A stretch of DNA of 63,650 nt from NCBI GenBank assembly GCA_030536655.1, contig JAUNPN010000002.1:1-63650 (forward strand). The letters are read 5' to 3'. This document shows positions 60,745 through 63,650 of the stretch, one piece after another; position 1 is the first letter of the stretch, and the number at the start of each line of letters is the position of its first letter. The position numbers were made by a program, and so were the translations under genes. The notes beneath the pieces are model-generated. The model was not told the origin of the DNA. It saw only the letters and a program-made list of their open reading frames with translations, and ran no database searches. Source of the DNA: a bacterium. GTDB taxonomy: Bacteria; Bacillota; Clostridia; UBA1381.

Positions 60745-63483
60745 ATGAAGGCGAATTACGGAATGTGCACAATTGATATGGTATATGACAGCCGTATTAT
60801 TGATGTCGATGAAGGCTTTACTAAGATGCTGGGTTATAAAAAAGCAGATTTGGCAAGCAGCGGTATAACATATCGATCGCTTATGGTTCAGGATAAAAAT
60901 GATGAAGGATTTAAAAGTCTCACAGATAACACTATTAATAACGGTATGGCGTGCGTAGAGCATTTTATACGCAGAAAGGACGGAAGTGTAATTAATGTGT
61001 CATGTTTTGGACGCAATCGTGGTGATGATAAAATAGATATTATGATAACCGAGGATAAGCAGGAATGGAATTCGGGCGGCGGCGGATATGACCGTTTGAC
61101 AGGATTTTATAATTATGCGGCGGCAAGGGCAGAGATTGCACGCCTTTTAAAACGCGGAGGAAAAGAATATCACTCCTGCATACTGATGCGGCTGCGAAAT
61201 GTGGAAAAGATGGACGAACTGTATGGCAGCGCATTTACCGGTGCGATTATTGAAAATACGGCAATGTATATCAGCCGTTATTATTCTGATATGGGTGTGA
61301 AAATTGTGCCGGGACGTTTGAGCAGAGATACATTTCTTGTTTTTGAATGCGGTGATGAGCCGGAAAAGGTTGAAAAAAACGCAAAGTGGATTAGTGAAGA
61401 ACTGAAAAAGAGTTATTACGGGCGCAGGAAGGGGATTAGCGCCGGTATTGAACTCGGCATAAGCCATATGGACTTGGGCGATGATGATTTTGAAAAAGCG
61501 TTTTACACTGCTGGTCTTGCTCTTGAATATGCAGATAAGAACGGTACGGAATTTGAGATTTATGACAGAAATGCGGAGAATCGCTATAGCAAGCCGGAGG
61601 GACACAATATAGAAGATGATTTGCCGGAAGAGAATGAAAGAGTATTTGATTATGACAACCGTTTTGTTTCTTTTGCGGTTGCGCTTCTTGCGAATGCACG
61701 AGATCCTGAAAGTTCACTGGACGTTCTTTTGCAGCGTACTGCATGGAAATATAAATTTCAGTATGCGCTTGTGTGCAGATTTGAAAAAAAACATTATGTA
61801 CGGGTCGTAAACCGCTATGTGCGGGGCGTCGGCATTGCCCTTAATGAGGACGAGGTTTTAGACATGAACGACTGGGACAAATTTATGCGCAGCTTTGACC
61901 ATAACGGAATATCAAGAATTGACGATACAAGCGCTGAATATCTTTCTGATGAAGACAGGGAGTTTTTCAGGATACGCAAAGTAGGCTCCGCTTTAAACTT
62001 TCTCCTGCATGATAACGGATTGCCGGCAGGTTATGTTTCTTACTGCCGCACTGAAAAGAGCGGAGAATGGGACAGGACAAGCATTAATACACTTATTCAA
62101 GTTTCAAAAATTATTGAGATTTTTCTTTCTCAGCGTATAAGAAATGAGGAGGAAGAGAAACGGCTCAGAAAGCTGTCAAAGGATTTTGTTACCGGCTTGT
62201 ATGTTTTACCGGCATTCGTGGCAGAAGCGGAAAAAATACTCAAAAACTTTGATGAAAACAAATGTTATGCAGTTGTTCATACAGATATTGATAATTTTGC
62301 TTATTTTAATTCTAATTACGGAGTTGAAGTGGGCGAAAGAATACTTAAAATGTATGCGGACATTATTGATGAGGTCTGTCGTGAGGGTGGATTAAGCTGC
62401 CATATGGAGGAGGACATATTTATCTGTCTGCTTATCAGGGACACAAAAGAAGAGATTGAGGAAGCGGTAAAGAAAATGGGCAGAAGCTTTCATGAGCTTA
62501 ATGCCGGAAACCGTGCATTGAGTAATCTCCGTTCGTCAAGCGGAGTCTATTTCATGGAGAAAAACAAGCTTGATTTGAAGGAAGCCATGAGCAATGCAAG
62601 TCTTGCATGGAAGACAATAATGAATGATGGTCTGGTGCCATACAGGATTTATGATGATGAATTCAGATTAAAACGTGAGCATAAGCTTGAGGTGATCAGC
62701 AGTGTAAGGAGTGCAATTGAAAACGGAGAGATTGAAGCGTTTTTTCAGCCGAAGTTCTCAATGAAGACAATGACGGTTGTAGGAGCAGAAGCTCTGTGCC
62801 GCTGGAGAAATCCGGACGGCAGCTACAGATTTCCGGACGACTTTATCCCGATTCTTGAGAATGAAGGACAGATTGTTGATATTGATTTTTGCATATTTGA
62901 GCAGGTACTGCAGGCGATTGAGAGCTGGAAGGACAGCGGATTTAATGTTGTTCCGGTATCGGTAAACTTTTCGCGTGCGCATGTCGGGACAGGCAACTTT
63001 GCAGAAAAAATTATTGCAATGGCAGAGAGCTTCGGTGTTGAACCGAAATATCTTGAAATTGAAATCACGGAAAGCACAATTTCAAGCAATGATACAAGAA
63101 TGCTGAACTATATGAATGAGCTTCGCAGAAAAGGATTTAAGGTAACAATGGATGATTTCGGAACGGGCGCGTCGTCGCTGAATATGCTGCTTGATGCTCC
63201 GATTGATGTGGTAAAGGTAGATAAAGGATTTATGGACAGATATGAGAATCCTTTATACCGAGCATACATTGACAGTATAGGAAATCTTATAATAATGGCA
63301 AAAAAAGAAATTATTTTTGAGGGAGTAGAAACACAGGAACAGATAGATTTTCTGTTGGAGTGCGGATATGATACCGCTCAGGGGTACTTTTTTTCAAAGC
63401 CGATTACGTTAAGGGAGTTTGAAGATAAATATATATTCAAAAATACACATTTGAAGGCGGGGACACAAAATGATGATAAATAA
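60745..63483 (+). CDS. PAS-GGDEF-GAF-like-GGDEF-EAL c-di-GMP signalling protein
   Basis: The 912-residue protein has a PAS domain (about 1-105), a degenerate GGDEF domain (about 115-265, GRLSRDTF at the active-site loop), a GAF-like region (about 300-480), a second degenerate GGDEF domain (about 495-650, HMEEDIF) and a C-terminal EAL phosphodiesterase (about 660-895). The EAL residues are intact: GAEALCRWRNP, VPVSVNFSRAH, EIEITESTIS, MDDFGTGASS, VKVDKGFM and EGVETQEQ. It should cut c-di-GMP, with GGDEF domains as sensors. I prefer ATG 60745, 8 bases after TGGAGA. Confidence 0.88.
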   Translation: MKANYGMCTIDMVYDSRIIDVDEGFTKMLGYKKADLASSGITYRSLMVQDKNDEGFKSLTDNTINNGMACVEHFIRRKDGSVINVSCFGRNRGDDKIDIMITEDKQEWNSGGGGYDRLTGFYNYAAARAEIARLLKRGGKEYHSCILMRLRNVEKMDELYGSAFTGAIIENTAMYISRYYSDMGVKIVPGRLSRDTFLVFECGDEPEKVEKNAKWISEELKKSYYGRRKGISAGIELGISHMDLGDDDFEKAFYTAGLALEYADKNGTEFEIYDRNAENRYSKPEGHNIEDDLPEENERVFDYDNRFVSFAVALLANARDPESSLDVLLQRTAWKYKFQYALVCRFEKKHYVRVVNRYVRGVGIALNEDEVLDMNDWDKFMRSFDHNGISRIDDTSAEYLSDEDREFFRIRKVGSALNFLLHDNGLPAGYVSYCRTEKSGEWDRTSINTLIQVSKIIEIFLSQRIRNEEEEKRLRKLSKDFVTGLYVLPAFVAEAEKILKNFDENKCYAVVHTDIDNFAYFNSNYGVEVGERILKMYADIIDEVCREGGLSCHMEEDIFICLLIRDTKEEIEEAVKKMGRSFHELNAGNRALSNLRSSSGVYFMEKNKLDLKEAMSNASLAWKTIMNDGLVPYRIYDDEFRLKREHKLEVISSVRSAIENGEIEAFFQPKFSMKTMTVVGAEALCRWRNPDGSYRFPDDFIPILENEGQIVDIDFCIFEQVLQAIESWKDSGFNVVPVSVNFSRAHVGTGNFAEKIIAMAESFGVEPKYLEIEITESTISSNDTRMLNYMNELRRKGFKVTMDDFGTGASSLNMLLDAPIDVVKVDKGFMDRYENPLYRAYIDSIGNLIIMAKKEIIFEGVETQEQIDFLLECGYDTAQGYFFSKPITLREFEDKYIFKNTHLKAGTQNDDK

Positions 63484-63604
63484 AAGTTTTGATGATGAAT
63501 ACTCAGCTATGTTCGGCATGAACGGCGGAATGGTGGAAAAAATGACAGGACTGAAGCGGTATATGCGGATATTTCGGAGCTTTATGAATAAAAAGATATT
63601 TTAA
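63470..63604 (+). CDS. 44-codon frame ending in the miniature element
   Basis: The frame overlaps the end of the EAL gene (ATGA-type overlap nearby), reads MMINKSFDDEYSAMFGMNGG and ends at the TAA that is part of the TTAA end of the element at 63601. In the next frame EAVYADISELYE also reads protein-like, so this may be a gene cut short by the insertion. No family recognised. Confidence 0.35.
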   Translation: MMINKSFDDEYSAMFGMNGGMVEKMTGLKRYMRIFRSFMNKKIF

Positions 63605-63650
63605 GGAACCACTGATTAATTAACGCCTAACGGCTTAGCACGCATTGAAC
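63601..63650 (+). mobile_element. miniature inverted-repeat element (family B), copy 4, cut by window end
   Basis: The last 50 bases of the window are identical to the left end of the copies at 18586 and 53704 (TTAAGGAACCACTGATTAAT and onward to GCATTGAAC). Confidence 0.85.

Overview
The window looks like chromosome from a spore-forming, anaerobic Clostridia-type Firmicute, probably gut-associated. Reasons: a spoIIA sporulation operon, ferredoxin-dependent 2-oxoacid and indolepyruvate oxidoreductases, an NADP-type glutamate dehydrogenase, a nadK-argR-recN cluster, SLH-domain surface proteins, strong AGGAGG ribosome sites and many textbook TTGACA-17-TATAAT promoters. TGA is used as a normal stop (iorA, recN), so the in-frame TGA codons in the accessory part are read here as lesions.

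Layout. 0-1.4 kb: a duplicated module of a small hydrophobic peptide and ribbon-helix-helix-like proteins. 1.4-9.3 kb: exonuclease III, gdhA, a SWIM/SNF2 helicase, an NfeD/SPFH pair and two identical tRNA-Met genes. 9.6-22.7 kb: ZIP transporter, a two-component system followed by a DUF4062-like/TPR protein, an iorA-iorB-paaK-LUD operon, and spoIIAA-spoIIAB-sigF. 22.8-29.9 kb: two candidate small RNAs, an XRE regulator with a large palindromic operator, and a diversity-generating retroelement (DGR) with accessory protein Avd, template repeat, reverse transcriptase and a 1391-residue secreted SLH/WG-repeat target holding the variable repeat. 30-37.5 kb: nadK-argR-recN, a 2-oxoacid:ferredoxin oxidoreductase operon and tmRNA. 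37.6-46 kb: a hydrolase/methyltransferase pair, IS remnants flanking a toxin-antitoxin cassette, and a large secreted metallophosphoesterase. 46-60 kb: yibE and surface-protein remnants, a phosphate/polyphosphate operon (Na/Pi transporter, CorA, PPK1) behind a Pho-box-like array, and many broken genes (MarR, MATE, RpiR, SLH fragment, IS3). 60-63.6 kb: tRNA-Trp and a PAS-GGDEF-GGDEF-EAL protein.

The most interesting system is the DGR. Template (24311-24423) and variable repeat (26488-26600) align over 113 bases with ten differences, all at template adenines. They turn nine Asn codons into Ser or Tyr and leave one change silent. The target has a signal peptide, a DUF6273-like domain that carries the variable repeat, a Pro/Thr linker, a helical region, SLH repeats and WG repeats, so the diversified loop is probably displayed at the cell surface. 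The reverse transcriptase keeps its catalytic motifs, but its conserved N-terminus is in another frame and opens on ATT, so it may be recently disabled.

Other signals cut across genes: a 168-180 bp miniature element with TTAA-ended inverted repeats (four copies, three contributing the stop codon of the ORF before them), a second dispersed repeat family that the first can invade, and three promoters (secreted phosphoesterase, yibE remnant, Na/Pi transporter) sharing an array of TTWACA-like hexamers every 11 bp about 20 bp before the -10 box. The last suggests a common PhoP-type regulon.
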